Positions 1 through 11,133 of a DNA stretch of 64,000 bases are shown here, piece by piece; position 1 is the stretch's first letter, and each line of letters opens with the position of its first letter. Position numbers and translations under genes: made by a program. Source of the stretch: Combretum micranthum (taxonomy: Eukaryota; Streptophyta; Magnoliopsida; Myrtales; Combretaceae); the NCBI GenBank assembly GCA_024138025.1, contig JAMXBD010000012.1, forward strand, positions 992,001-1,056,000, given 5' to 3'. The notes under the pieces are model-generated. The model did no database searches and had not been told where the DNA came from. It worked only from the letters and a program-made list of their open reading frames with translations.

Positions 1-55
1 AAATCATTCTTTGGACATTGCAATTCACTGAACTTGTCCCCTTTCTGAATTGGAA

Positions 56-511
56 CTATTCCTGCAGAGCAATTTTCCATTCTAAATCTCTTAATACTTT
101 ATTGATATAGCTTTTCTGAGACAATCCTAACAATCCTTGTGATCTATTGCGAAATATCTCTATTCCTATCACATAGGATGCCTCGCCCATATCTTTCATT
201 TCAAAAGTTTCAGAGAGAAATTTCTTTACATCATGTAACAAACCCATGTCATTAGTAGCCAAAAGGATATCATCGACATATAAGACCAATATAATAAACT
301 TGCTCCCACTGACCTTCATATAGATACGATCAATGGTGTTCTCTACAAAACCGTATGATGTAATGGTATTATTGAACTTAATATACCATTGTCGGGAAGC
401 TTGTTTTAATCCATATATCGACTTCTTTAACTTACACCAAATTTTCTTGTCTGTGGTTATGAAACCTTCAGGTTGGTCCATATAAACTTCCTCTTCTAAG
501 TCACCATTCAA
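56..511 (-). pseudogene. copia reverse transcriptase, catalytic part
   Basis: Contains MNGDLEEEVYMDQPEGF, KLKKSIYGLKQASRQWY and the catalytic YVDDILLA motif with two aspartates, then EMKDMGEASYVIGIEI and GLSQKSYI. These are in copia RT order. The frame is lost near 56, and the following residues (CSAGIVPIQKGDKFS) are visible in another frame to position 1. The catalytic residues are intact, but the frame is disconnected from upstream pol. Confidence 0.93.
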
Positions 512-587
512 AAAGGCTTTTTACATCCATTTGGTGAAGCTCTAAATCATAACCACCAAAGCCATAATAATTCTTAAGGAGTCCTTC

Positions 588-992
588 TTAGAAACTGAGA
601 GAAGGTCTCTTTATAGTCAATGCCATCTTTTGAGTGTAACCTTTAGCAACAAGTCTGGCCTTGTATCTTTCGATGTTGCCGTTTGAGTCTCGCTTAGTCT
701 TAAAGACCCATTTACAGCCAACTCGTTTTGATCCTTCAGGCAACTCTACTAGCTCCCAGACTTTATTTACATCCATTGATTTCATCTCTTCCTTCATGGC
801 ATTGAACCACTTTTCAGAATCACTACATTCCATGGCTTGTCTAAATGAGACTGGATCTTTATCAATGCTTAAGTCAGATTCATGTTCAAGTGAGTAAACC
901 ACATAGTCATTCGATATAGCTGGTCTTTTCTGTCTCATAGACCTCCGTAATGCCATTTCTTGTGGTGTCCCTTGCTCATTTGTGACTTGCAC
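588..992 (-). pseudogene. copia reverse transcriptase, N-terminal part
   Basis: After a linker with RRSMRQKRPAISNDYVVY come the classic first RT blocks of plant copia: WFNAMKEEMKSM, NKVWELVELPEGSK, VGCKWVFKTKRDSNGNIERYKARLVAKGYTQK. Directly after GYTQK the frame is lost. The expected continuation DGIDYKETFS is visible one frame over near 635, so this is a small indel. Reverse transcriptase copies the element RNA into cDNA in the cytoplasmic particle. Confidence 0.92.
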
Positions 993-1049
993 ATTGTTGT
1001 TTGGTTCACCTTTAATATGGTCACTTTATGTGTTTTGAATATCAACTTG

Positions 1050-1319
1050 TCATTTCGGCTTGTTGGTTGACTGTGATGCAACAAAAGGAACAACAACCTG
1101 AGTAGAAACACTGGGTATAAGGGTCTCTTCTTGAAATTCTCTAATATCCACCTTTCGTGATTCCCCACTCCCACTAAATTGACCATTTTCAATGAATAGA
1201 GTAATACCAAACTCAACTATTCTTGTACTATGGTTAGGACAATAAAATCTGTACCCTTTTGATTTTTCAAGATAGCCAGAAGTAACCACTAATGGTTCTT
1301 GCATCAAGCTTTCTTTCAT
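1050..1319 (-). pseudogene. copia integrase C-terminus / linker to RT
   Basis: This frame continues the polyprotein after a frame change near 1350. GYLEKSKGYRFYCPNHSTRIVE is the conserved copia integrase tail motif (usually GYPEKSKGYRFY). It is followed by FIENGQFSGSG and a Val/Pro-rich linker that precedes RT. It is open for 89 codons but disconnected from both neighbours. Confidence 0.85.
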
Positions 1320-1353
1320 GTGGATTATATATCCTTATTTCCGCTGGACAGCC

Positions 1354-3072
1354 CTAAACATGAAGGTGCCTTAAACTAGGTTTCCTGTCTGTCCATAATT
1401 CATAAGGAGTCTTAGAGACTGCTTTACTAGGAACCCTGTTGAGCAGATATGCAGCAGTTTTTAATGCATGCATCCATAAGGATAAAGGTACAGTGCTGTA
1501 AATTAACATACTCTTAACCATATCCATAAGTGTACGATTCCACCTTTGAGCCACACCATTTTGTTGTGGTGTACTAGGCATTGTATACTGTGCACATATG
1601 CCTCGACTTTCAAGGAATTTTGCAATTGGATAAGGACATTGTCCACTTTCATTGAATTTACCATAATATTCACCACCTCTGTCTGATCTCACTGCTTTCA
1701 CATTTCTATCTAACTGCCTTTCAACTTCATTAACAAACACCTCTAGGATGTCAACTGATTGTGGCTTTTCATGCAGCAGATATAAGTAACAATATCGTGA
1801 GTAATCATCAATAAATGTGATGAAATACTTTTCACCACCCCATGTTGGAATGTCAAAAGGACCACAAATATCAGTGTGTATCAATTCAAGGAGTTCATTA
1901 CTTCTTGTGGCTGGATTCTTTGATATATGTCTAGTTTGCTTACCTTTTATGCAATCAACACATATATCCCAGTCAGTAAAATCCAATTGAGGCAAGATTT
2001 CACCTTTCACCAACCTCATTACCCTTTCTTTGGATATATGACCTAATCTTTGATGCCATAAGAAAGCAGAACAATCATTGTGTGCATTACGTTTGTTACC
2101 TATACTATGCTCAACAAGAAACAGAGATTCAACATACATAACATCAAGATTAAAACGATATAAATTATCAACTAAAGTACCAGATCCATAATAGTACGAA
2201 TGTCTATACAATGAAAATACACTGTTTCCAATCTTAAAGTTAAAACCTACTTCATCCAACTTTGCAAAACAAACTAAATTTCTAGCACATTCAGAAACAT
2301 AGATACACTTTTCTAGATCCAAGCGACACCTAGTATCCAAAATCAATCTGTACATCCCAATTCCTTCTATTCGTGCCTTCATTCTGTTTCTCATATAAAG
2401 AAACTGTTCAGTTCCTCTTATGGGCTGGATTGAAAGGAATCTCTGCATAATATGTGACACATGAATAGTAGCCCCAGAGTCTAACCACCAAGTATTATTA
2501 GGCACTTCAATTACATTTGATTCAAAACATACTGATATACAGTACATACCTTTCTTTTCGAACCAAGCCTTTCTTTTTAGACAATCTTTCTTGAAGTGAC
2601 CCGTTTTCTTGTAGAAAAAACACTTCTGATCCTTATGGATTTGACCTCCACCAACTTTCATAGAGGCTTTGTCCTTCTTCTTACCCTTCTTGCCTGGTTT
2701 AGACTTACTGCTACCAGCATCATTATGAACAGTGAGATGAACAGAGTGATCCTTCATCTTCTTTAATCTCCCTTCTTCCTGAACCAACATGGCCTTTATT
2801 TCCTGAAGGTTCCATTTTTCCTTAATGGTGTTGTAATTCACCTGGAACTGACCAAACTCAGGAGGAAGCGAATTGATGATGAATTGAACCAAAAAAGATT
2901 CACTCACATCCATACCCATTAACTTCAGTTTTGCTGCTAGATTAGCCATGCATGTCACATGATCATGAATGGGCTGTGACCAATCAAATTTCTTGGTCGT
3001 TAGCTCACTCATTAGGCTCCCTACAATAGATTTGTCAGCTATATCTGATTGAGAGTATTCCTTAATTCTCAT
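1354..3072 (-). pseudogene. copia gag-protease-integrase polyprotein segment
   Basis: A 572-codon open stretch. Residues about 1-110 are the rest of the Gag helical domain. About residues 150-165 hold a zinc knuckle reading CFFYKKTGHFKKDC, where the second Cys of the CCHC motif is Tyr. The aspartic protease motif is WWLDSGATIHVSH (about 195-207). The integrase has an HQRLGH...CVDCIKGK zinc-binding region, then the catalytic core with D in HTDICGPF and D in SDRGGEY. The third catalytic position, normally Glu in an NGVAERxNRTL context, reads NGVAQRWNRTL, so the DDE triad is broken. The frame closes at the C-terminal end of the integrase core and continues in another frame at 1319-1050. Integrase inserts the cDNA in the nucleus; this copy should be inactive. 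Confidence 0.92.
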
Positions 3073-3419
3073 TATAAATTCCCTTGCATTTTCGTCTTAG
3101 GCATCGATGGCTTGACATTTTCAGCTATCGTCATTCGCATCAAGTTCAAACTCAGCCTATTAGACCGTTCCCAAGTCTCATAAAGAGACTTGTCTGACTC
3201 AGTACTAGTCTCAGTAATGGCTGCAGGCTTTTCATCAGAAATAATTGCTAGGTCCAAATCCAAAATGCCCAGTTGAAATTGGATCTGTTCAGACCATTCC
3301 GCATAGTTTAGCCCATTGAACTTGATCATTCCATTGCCCAAAGCGAACAAATTACTAGAAGCTGTAAATGTAATCCAAATATACATATTAATGCTTTGAG
3401 TAAACTTAAATGGATTCAA
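3072..3419 (-). pseudogene. copia gag, N-terminal part
   Basis: The minus-strand frame encodes the N-terminal capsid segment of a plant copia Gag: a KFNGLNYAEWSEQIQFQL-type block followed by an acidic linker and a WERSNRLSLNLMRMTI helix. This resembles the gag-polypeptide domains (UBN2/DUF4219 type) that open copia polyproteins. The reading frame changes near the 3072 junction, where the ORF ends and the next Gag segment starts one frame away, so the protein is split. Gag normally forms the cytoplasmic virus-like particle. Confidence 0.8.
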
Positions 3420-4320
3420 ACAAATGATAAACTTTAACTATGTATTTAAGGTCACCTTTGGGTGATACCTTAATGCATAACTTTAATCAATAATGATGCT
3501 TAGATAAATATACTTTGATAGATCAATCAATCATACTTAAGTCAATATGTATGTTATCTTTGGATATATAGCCATATTCACCAGTATATCAATGAATCTC
3601 TTTTAGTATCATTAATTATAAGCAATGATCCATCTTTGGATGATCTCCTAGCCTTATGATTAATGATTACAATTGTTCATTTCAAACTTTTATATCATTT
3701 TATTAGCATCTAAAGAAGATGAACAATTGAAATTCACAATTAAATATTTAAATCCTTCCAAGCTAGGCCACTTTGGTGACTAACAAGCTTTTGACATTTC
3801 ATTTACACTAACATAATCTCAACAAACATCAAACTTTTCAATCATTAAGATCATTCAAATTAACAAATATCAATAAACTATCGTTAATGCGGAAAATATC
3901 AGAAATATAGCACATATATATATTTGCAGATATTTGTTTTTATTTTCCATGTTCGTGAAGCATACACAGACCAAACTATGTTTGGAAATAGGAACACATA
4001 ATTCAACGTTCCGTTAAATGTTCGTACTCGTACACTTCCAATTCCGGTCAAATCCAATTCCAGGATTCAAAATCACGTCATGTTAAATCCCGTTGTCTAT
4101 ATTTCATTTTCGGAAATCAGGAATATTTCATGGAACATTTATATTACGGAAACATATGTTCCTTCATTCATGTTTTATGAAATATTATTGTTTTCCGAAA
4201 CGGAAAACATGAACATTACATGATATCCTGGTAAATTCCGAAACGGAAAACATGAAAAGCAATAATTCGTTAATGCAAATGTAGGAACATTTCGAAAAAT
4301 TAAATTGAATAGGTTTTCCA
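3420..4320 (-). other. Untranslated leader of the copia element
   Basis: This 900-bp stretch lies between the primer site and the first gag codons. I see no open frame of note. It contains a repeated motif resembling 'aaacggaaaacatga' (about 4195-4260) and alternating AT-rich stretches. I infer it is the retroelement leader by position only. Confidence 0.5.
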
Positions 4321-4337
4321 TACCCACTCTGATACCA
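4321..4337 (-). other. Primer binding site, initiator Met-tRNA type
   Basis: On the minus strand this reads TGGTATCAGAGTGGGTA. TGGTATCAGAG is the usual plant copia primer site complementary to the 3' end of initiator methionine tRNA. It sits two bases from the LTR terminus. Confidence 0.85.
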
Positions 4338-4339
4338 AT

Positions 4340-4760
4340 TGTTAGAAATTCTTAGATTTTACAAAAAAAAAATCTTCATGTAAAACTAATTTCCAAATCA
4401 GGATCTTCTAAACATAATAGAAATAATAAAAATTATAATGGTTTTGATACATACTGTTGTCCATGATTTTGAATTCCAATCAAGAGAAGAAAATCTGTTC
4501 GATTTTGTCTTGGTGATTTTCTCCCACTCTACTTTTTTCTTTTCTGTTTCTCTTTTGATGGTGGAGAATGAAAAAAAACTATTCTGTAATGAAAAGTCAC
4601 GATACTTTTCTTTTAACTATCATATATAAATAAGGAGAGTGGAGGGATTTGAAACCCTGTGACTCAAAATTACCATTATGTCCAAATGACCATCATATTG
4701 AATATTTCATATTAGAGTCATACCATAAATTACATGGGCCATTAATGTTAAAATAATTCA
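4340..4760 (-). repeat. 5' LTR of the copia element (outer boundary approximate)
   Basis: The inner edge is the TG at 4340-4341, directly next to the primer binding site. The outer edge is placed at a CA near 4759-4760, where sequence shared with the repeat copies at 12.2 and 16.3 kb begins. The partner LTR is outside the window, so neither the length (about 420 bp) nor the target duplication can be confirmed. Confidence 0.5.
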
Positions 4761-6510
4761 ATAGTTAATTCATAAGTAAAACAGTTAGTATTTTATTAGT
4801 ATATGTTTCTTGATAAATATCTATTTAAAAACGATAAAAATATGATGTTAAAGTGATAAGAATATAATGAAACAAACAGACTAGTTAACCGTGGCTTTCC
4901 AGCAAATTATCTCTTTGAAACAACAAACCAGGAGGCAACAACTTTCACAAAAAGGCAAAATTTTTGTTCCAAGATTTCAAGTCTTAGATTATGATCCCGT
5001 GGTGGACCAATGATAAATACGTCATGACGTTGAGCTAAGTGGGAAGGAAATTTCTTCGAATTGATCCTAACAGTTACTGAATATTTATATTATTTAAGAT
5101 GGAAAAATAGAGCTTCATATGTAATATCCTAATTGACTAAATGAATTCCTTTATTTTTGAAAGAGAGAAAGTTATTGCATAAATTAGTTATACAATGTCT
5201 TTTTTATAATTTGAATTTTAAAAAATAATGTTGAAAGTTTATGCACTTTAAAATAATTCATGACTTAAAATTTTCTAAATAATTTCTAATAAAAAATGAA
5301 TACACTTATTTTATATATTTCAAGTATTCGTATTATTGGTGTATAAAATTTAATATATAATAATAGACAACGCAACCACAATAGAAGTGTAAAGGTAATC
5401 ATAGGAGTTATCGTTCCGATTGCATTAACTAAAAACTACATGCAATTTCCCATTTCGGTGTATTTATCTTCCCCGTTTGCAAGTTGGCAACTTAGTGTGT
5501 GAACATTGGTAACTTCCACTGTCAATGACTTAATGTGAACAGGTATCGATAAAAATTAAAATATGCATCTAAGGATGCATTTAGAAAATACTAAAAACAA
5601 AAGGTTTAAAACACACTAAAAATGGGTCATATAGTTATAAATCTTTTGTTTTGAAATTTTAATAACATGGTACCATTTATGAGGAAAGGAATGTAAAATA
5701 CATATTAATAATTTTCTACATGCGAAATCATCTATCTTATTACAATTAAGTGAATCCATTTCATTCATATAAAAAATAAACTTATTAGACGATTACCCTT
5801 CTCTCTCTCTCTTTCTCCCTCTTCACATAACAAACTATCTCAATTACTCCTACATTCACTTAAACTCCAATATTATCTACTTGAGTAGTTTATCAAATTA
5901 AATTTGAACTTCATAATATTTAGTTGGATCAATTTGCAAGTCTAATTGATTTTGAGTTGATTTTAAATGTTAATTGAGTCTAAGTTGAGTATTTATAACA
6001 ATATATATTTTAATTTGAACAAAAAGATATTTTCAAAAAAATCGAGTTCAAATGAATTTAATCGCATCAAGTCGATTTTGTTCACTACTATTTTAACTCG
6101 TGCTCATATTTTGAAATTTTGAGTTGAATTTTAGCTTGACTTCGTCACAATATTATATCAATTTTGCTCATTTACAACTCTAGTTTACAAAATATAAAAA
6201 TCAAAGAAAACCTAATGTTGTGTTTGGCGATTTTGAATGAAGTGAAAATGAGAAAAAATCACAAGGGAAAAAAAGAATGGAAAAGAAATCCAAGGAAAAG
6301 TAACTTTTATTTTTAATTTGAATTATTATTTTAGAAATGAAAGAAAATTAGATGAAAAGTTTGTATTCTATAAGTCTATATTATAGGTAGACTAAAATAT
6401 CCATTATTTAAAAATTTTTAACTTTATTTGAGGTATTTGTATAATTTTATGTGCTCTACCTATTTCTTTCAAAAAGGAGGGGAAAAAAAGAAACAATTTG
6501 GCGTTAAAGT

Positions 6511-6882
6511 TGTAATACCTCTCAAATATAGATGATAGAACTCTAATTACAAAGGCGCCTTTTCGGTGTAATAGCTTAGAGTTTGTCAGAACTCCAAAGT
6601 TAAGTGTGCTCTAAGCAGAGTAATCCTAGGATGGGTGAGCCTCTTCCCTTGGGAAGCGTTACCACCAAAAGGACAAAATCGTACGGTGTATGACCAAAGC
6701 AGATAATACCTTGGTGGGTAAAGTTTCGAGTCATTACACAGTGTCTCTAGTGTCTTGATTGTGCCTGAGGATGTGCTGGGATGACCAGTGTACATGGCAT
6801 CACGATCCCTACCCAGGTTGGCCTAAAGGCCTAGGGGTGCCTCCTCTGCTGTTGTGGAGCCTGGGGTAGCAAGTCGTGACAA
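6511..6882 (+). repeat. Cassandra 5' LTR with 5S-like promoter
   Basis: TG at 6511, CA at 6881-6882. The stretch 6585-6660 follows the 3' two-thirds of plant 5S rRNA closely: TCAGAACTCC, then AAGTTAAGTGTGC (A-box-like), CTAGGATGGGTGA and TTGGGAAG (C-box-like). The first 40 bases of 5S are weakly matched. Confidence 0.9.
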
Positions 6883-6956
6883 ATGATATTAGAGCAGTGG
6901 TTCTGGACCTATGTAACGAAACTGATGAGGATGTTAGTTCTATAAGTGGAGAAGTA

Positions 6957-7309
6957 TGTAATACCCCTCAAATATAGATGGTAGAACTCTAATCACAGAG
7001 GCGCCTTTTCGATGCAATGACTTGAAGTTTGTTAGAAATCCAAAATTAAGAGTGCTCTAGGTAGAGCAATTCTAGGATAGGTAACCCTCTGAGAAACGCT
7101 GGTACCAAAATGACAAAACTGTATGGCTTGTGGCCAAAGCGGATAATACGTCGGTGGGTAAAGTTCTAAGTTGTTACACAGTGTCTCTGGTATCCTGGTT
7201 GTGCTTGAGGGTGCGTTGGGAGGAGCATCACGATCCCTGCCCAAGATGGCCTAAGGGACTAGGGGCGTCCCCTTCGCAGCGGTAGAGCTTGGAATGGTAG
7301 GTCATGACA
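6957..7309 (+). repeat. Cassandra 3' LTR
   Basis: This matches the 5' LTR throughout, including the 5S-like section at about 7030-7090. The A and C boxes are more degraded here (AAATTAAGAGTGC; AGGATAGGTAA). Confidence 0.88.
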
Positions 7310-7645
7310 AAAGTTCTACTAATATCTCCACTTTTCCATCCTTTTCTTCATTTTTATTCATTTTACGTACTCAAACATAAATTTCCTTTGATTTTGCGAT
7401 TTACATAGCTTGCACTGATTTCACCCTTAAGACGATTCTCTTTTCGACAGGTAGAATATTTTTTAAGATATTACTATAGCAACAAAAATTTACAATGTAT
7501 GTTTGTGCACTATTTTTTAAGATAAGGTTGTGCGAAAAAAAAAATAAAAAGTCCATAAATCATAAATAAAAACAACTTAAAACACGTGAATTTAAAATAA
7601 TCAAAATATTAAAACTTTTCAACAGAAGTTTATAAATATACTCCT

Positions 7646-8179
7646 TGAAATACCCCAAACCTTCACATATATTGGAAATTGCGTTTAGATAGATTTAAAT
7701 GAATTAAATTAATCATAGGATATAAATAGACAAGTTGACAAAGTTAGATTAGTAATTAATTAAATGAAAATTGAGATTTCAATTCCTAAATCTCTAAACA
7801 TGTTATTTAAAATGTTGAGAGGATTCCTAAACCTTTGATTCTTAGCCTAAACTCCAATTTCTAAATGTCCTTAAAATTTGAGTTCATTTGCTTGTATAAA
7901 AACATTAGTTATTAAACCCGAACTCAAGTTGAATATCAATTTGATATAAATAAATTCCTAAATTAAGTTCTTACTTTAAGTTCTTAATTTCTAACCTATT
8001 GGTTTTGAAATCATCTCCTAAATATTTTTAGAACTAAAGACATTGATTTGAAAGTTCTAAATCTATTATCCTTATTCCATAGTATATTAATTATATCATT
8101 ATCCCTTTTCTTTTCTTATTCTTTCCCTACCCTCTTCTCCTTTCTTTTCATTTTTTACGTTTCTTTCTTTCTTCCTTCT

Positions 8180-8211
<32 letters not shown>

Positions 8212-11133
8212 TCTCTTTTTCCTTTGATCTCTCCCTCTCAATCTCAAATCTTAAACAAGATCAAGAAGAGAAATTAAAGCTAAGGAAGAAGATAGAAAAT
8301 AGGAATCAAGCTAGAAGTGTGGAAAGAAATTCATTTATGCATGTTTCTCCAAAAACTAAGTTTTTTATTTCAAGTTATCTTTGTTTTATTTGCTGTTTAA
8401 GTTAATAATTGATGAATTTATGTTGATTTGGGATGAGAGTGCTGTTTATATATATGTGTATTGAAGTTATAGTTGTTAGAAGTTGGGTTTGAGATCGAAG
8501 ATGATGAATATTGATTTAGAGTTGTTAGTGGTTGAAGTGGATTGTATGTTGTTTGATATATTGAATATGGATGATTGATGTTAAGGAGTTCATATATTAA
8601 GTTTAGGAAGCTTAGAAGTGATTTGGAGAAGTTTGGAAGTGTTAAAATGTTTTGCAAAACTGAAGTTTTTGAAAATAAGCATCTGTCAAAAGCGTGTTCT
8701 GTCACGTACACGGGCATCTGGTACTTCAACACTGCTGGCTTTGAGCCGATGTTGAAGTGATCAGCATGCCAATTCCTTAACACTGCCTCCAACACTGTCG
8801 GTGTTGAATCTCTACACTGCCGGTGTGGAAGTGCCGACGTTCATTTTACACTGTTGCCCTATTTCGCAGCTTAATCGTATTTTGGCCATAACTTTTTCAT
8901 ATAACCTCCGATTGAGGTGATCCAAGTTTCTATAGAAAGTTTAAAAAGAGATCTACAATTTTCATATTTTGAGTTTTTATAAATTCGAAACATATTGATG
9001 CTTAAATTTTAGTTCTTTCCAGCTATTGTGTTTTTCAAACTAAGTTAAAAATTTGTGTTTTGCATGTTAAATGTGTTTTGCTTAGGAAATGGATCTTTTT
9101 GGACTAAAATGAGATAGATTAATGATATTTGATGTGTAATGATGATTGAAGGATATAATGAAGCATGAATTAAGTGGATTTGTAGATTTAATAAATAGTT
9201 GAATTAAATATATAAGTTAGTTATAAAATGAACTTAGGTTCAACTTGATTAAATAGACTTAAATGGGTTAAAATGAATTAGATTGAGTTAGTTTAACATC
9301 TTTGACTTAGTTTTTGAATTAAATGATTAAGGTTAATTAAATTGGCTAAGTTTAAGTTAATGTAAGCTCGAGTTGACATTGATCCTAGATGTATAATTAA
9401 TTAGTAATGAATCTAAGTACAACATGACTTAATGAACTTCACTAAGCTAAAATGAATTAGATTGTTTAAGTTTAATCAACTTGATTTAGTAAATAAATTA
9501 AATGACTAATTCTAAAAGATTTAGCTAAGGTTAAGCTAAAATGGGTTAATAGCTAATAATTAGCTTAGATGAATGAATTGGGATGATCTTTGAATAATAT
9601 GGGGAATATGCTGTTTCAAATGTGTGTTTACTTGGAAAATGAATGTTTTTGGTATATGAATTCTTTGTTAATGCTTTTGTAATAAAACACTATAAATAAA
9701 GAGAAAAGAAATTCTTTGACAGACAAAGGAGAACTGTCCGTATTTTGGCGGTGGCTATTTTCGCAGCCATAGCGGTATTCCAAGTTAGTGTCCGATCAAA
9801 TAGGGTTAATAAAAGTTTGAGAAAGTGGATGATTAATTTATTTTAGTTTCTTATATGAGTTCTTTCCTTAATAAAAGTGGATATCTAAATTATCTTATGG
9901 ATTATATTTTGAAATTCCTTCTAAGGCTATGTTTGGATTTCATATTCAAGGTACGTAGTAACTTGCATGTTGGATGTTAGGATAGGCATCTAAAATGGAT
10001 TAAGAACTTAAACTCGCCTTAATAATTGATGAGTATTGGTTGTCTATTACGTCATTGAATCTGGTTTGAGGAGCGGCAACATTGTCATGATGCAATGATA
10101 CGGTAGTTAGGTGCTTTAACCTTAGTCATGATGCAATGGTATGCTATGATGCAATAGCGATTCTTTTATGGTTAAGCAGGTGATCGATAGAGAGTGTAGT
10201 GTCTGTATAACGTTTTTTTAAACTTGGAATGAAATACTATGGTTTAGTTCAACGTTTATGGGAACGGGTGAACTAGATTCATATTGTGGACTAAGTTAAG
10301 TAAAGTTGAGTAACAGCTACAAACTCTAGATGAGATTACTTTTATGGAATAGATATAGGTATTCAGACTGCTTATATCAACCTCCTGAGTAGCTGCTGTT
10401 ACTCAAGACCCCAGATTCCCATTGACTTGTTCTAGAGTATGAGTGCTCCATTGTTGATTTGTTTATTTTAATGGAAAGATAATAACTTGTGGATTGATGC
10501 ATTGCATTTAGTTAAGCTCACGTGCCACTTCGGGTGTGATTGTGTTACTATGTACTGTTATCGTCCTTTTCTCCAGGTGATATATTGAGGATGATGATGG
10601 TGTTCCTTGTTGATGATGATGTTGTTGTTTATGGAGTTTATGTTGATGATGATGATTGATGTGATGATGCTTGACTCGGGTTTTGGGCGCTTGTGATGAT
10701 TCGGAGAGAATTTGCGAATGAGTGAAGTGAGCAAGAGCGTGGATGTAGTTTAGTTATTTTATTTCTTTTTGTTTTGTATTAGTGAGGGCTGGATTTATGA
10801 TTTAAACTTGTTATATTCTTTAAAGGGCATAGTAGAGCTCATGTTTTGTAATTTAACTTTTGCAAAGCTTTATTTAATCGAATAATTTTCCACTTGAGAG
10901 AGTGGAAGTTTTGAAATGTCTTTATTTCGAAATTGCTTTATAAAATTTATTTCCACTGCTAAATCCAATTGCTGTCAGAATCTAACTAAATAATTTCATA
11001 ACCTAAAATTGAGTAGCAATATTCAACATAAACACCTTCTTTTAAGACAACCTTACGTATAATTCGTAAGAGTTATACGTGGTTGGGGACTTGGTGCGCT
11101 TAATTTAAGAATTGAGCATGTGGGATCTTTACA
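7646..11133 (+). mobile_element. Solo LTR, 3488 bp, with 5-bp target duplication
   Basis: The insertion begins TGAAATACCCC and ends GATCTTTACA. It is flanked by CTCCT at 7641-7645 and 11134-11138. The homologous uninterrupted sequence is at about 15395-15440, between copies B and C. No internal copy of the termini, primer site or coding sequence is present, so this is a solo LTR left by LTR-LTR recombination rather than a whole element. A truncated inverted relative lies at 27050-29145, and a further fragment of the family at about 36950-37500. It contains pyrimidine-rich microsatellite (8155-8215) and a GAT-rich tract (10580-10680). The length fits long-LTR Ty3/gypsy groups, but the family is not identified. 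Confidence 0.85.
8155..8215 (+). repeat. TTTC/CT microsatellite
   Basis: A run of TTTC units within the solo LTR. Its complement is an AG-rich tract at 28560-28690 in the inverted copy. Confidence 0.9.

Larger units (their letters stand above)
1..4760 (-). mobile_element. Ty1/copia LTR retrotransposon, decayed, cut by the left window edge
   Basis: Reading leftward on the minus strand the order is LTR (about 4760-4340), initiator-Met-tRNA-type primer site (4337-4321), a leader of about 900 bp, then gag, protease, integrase and reverse transcriptase. IN before RT is the copia order. RNase H and the 3' LTR lie beyond position 1. The coding part is broken by frame changes near 3072, 1350, 1050, 635 and 55, so the copy cannot make a full polyprotein. 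Its inner LTR end is fixed by the primer site. The outer end near 4760 is inferred, because copy A of the local repeat resumes there, and is uncertain by tens of bases. Confidence 0.93.
6511..7309 (+). mobile_element. Cassandra TRIM retrotransposon (5S rRNA-like sequence in LTRs)
   Basis: The element has a 5' LTR at 6511-6882 (372 bp), a 74-bp internal region and a 3' LTR at 6957-7309 (353 bp). It begins TG, ends CA, and is flanked by AAAGT at 6506-6510 and 7310-7314. The internal region starts with a degenerate Met-tRNA primer site (TGATATTAGAGCAG) and ends with a purine tract (AAGTGGAGAAG). Each LTR contains 5S-rRNA-like sequence. These are the defining features of Cassandra, a non-coding TRIM family. 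It depends on another element's proteins, since no ORF is present. The LTRs differ at many sites (roughly one in five to six by eye), so the insertion is old. Confidence 0.92.
4761..7640. repeat. Local repeat unit, copy A (truncated on the left by the copia element)
   Basis: The sequence is shared colinearly with copy B (12240-12786 plus 13770-15412) and, for its first part, with copy C (16350-17360). Long blocks such as the segment around 4880-5060 recur near 12350 and 16460. Copy A carries an extra Cassandra element at 6511-7309. It ends at the solo LTR that starts at 7646. No open reading frame is conserved among the copies. Confidence 0.85.

Noticed and set aside
5061..5072. CCTAACA as the possible outer end of the copia LTR
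   Set aside because: The same block is present in repeat copies B and C, so it belongs to the local repeat and not to the LTR.
6585..6660. Genuine 5S rRNA gene
   Set aside because: The first 40 bases of 5S are poorly matched, and the segment lies inside paired LTRs with a target duplication, so it is the Cassandra 5S-derived promoter.
8418..8795. 125-codon minus-strand frame inside the 3.49-kb solo LTR
   Set aside because: It lies in LTR sequence, is low in complexity (Asn/Ser/Thr-rich) and is not preserved in the inverted copy near 28000-28500.
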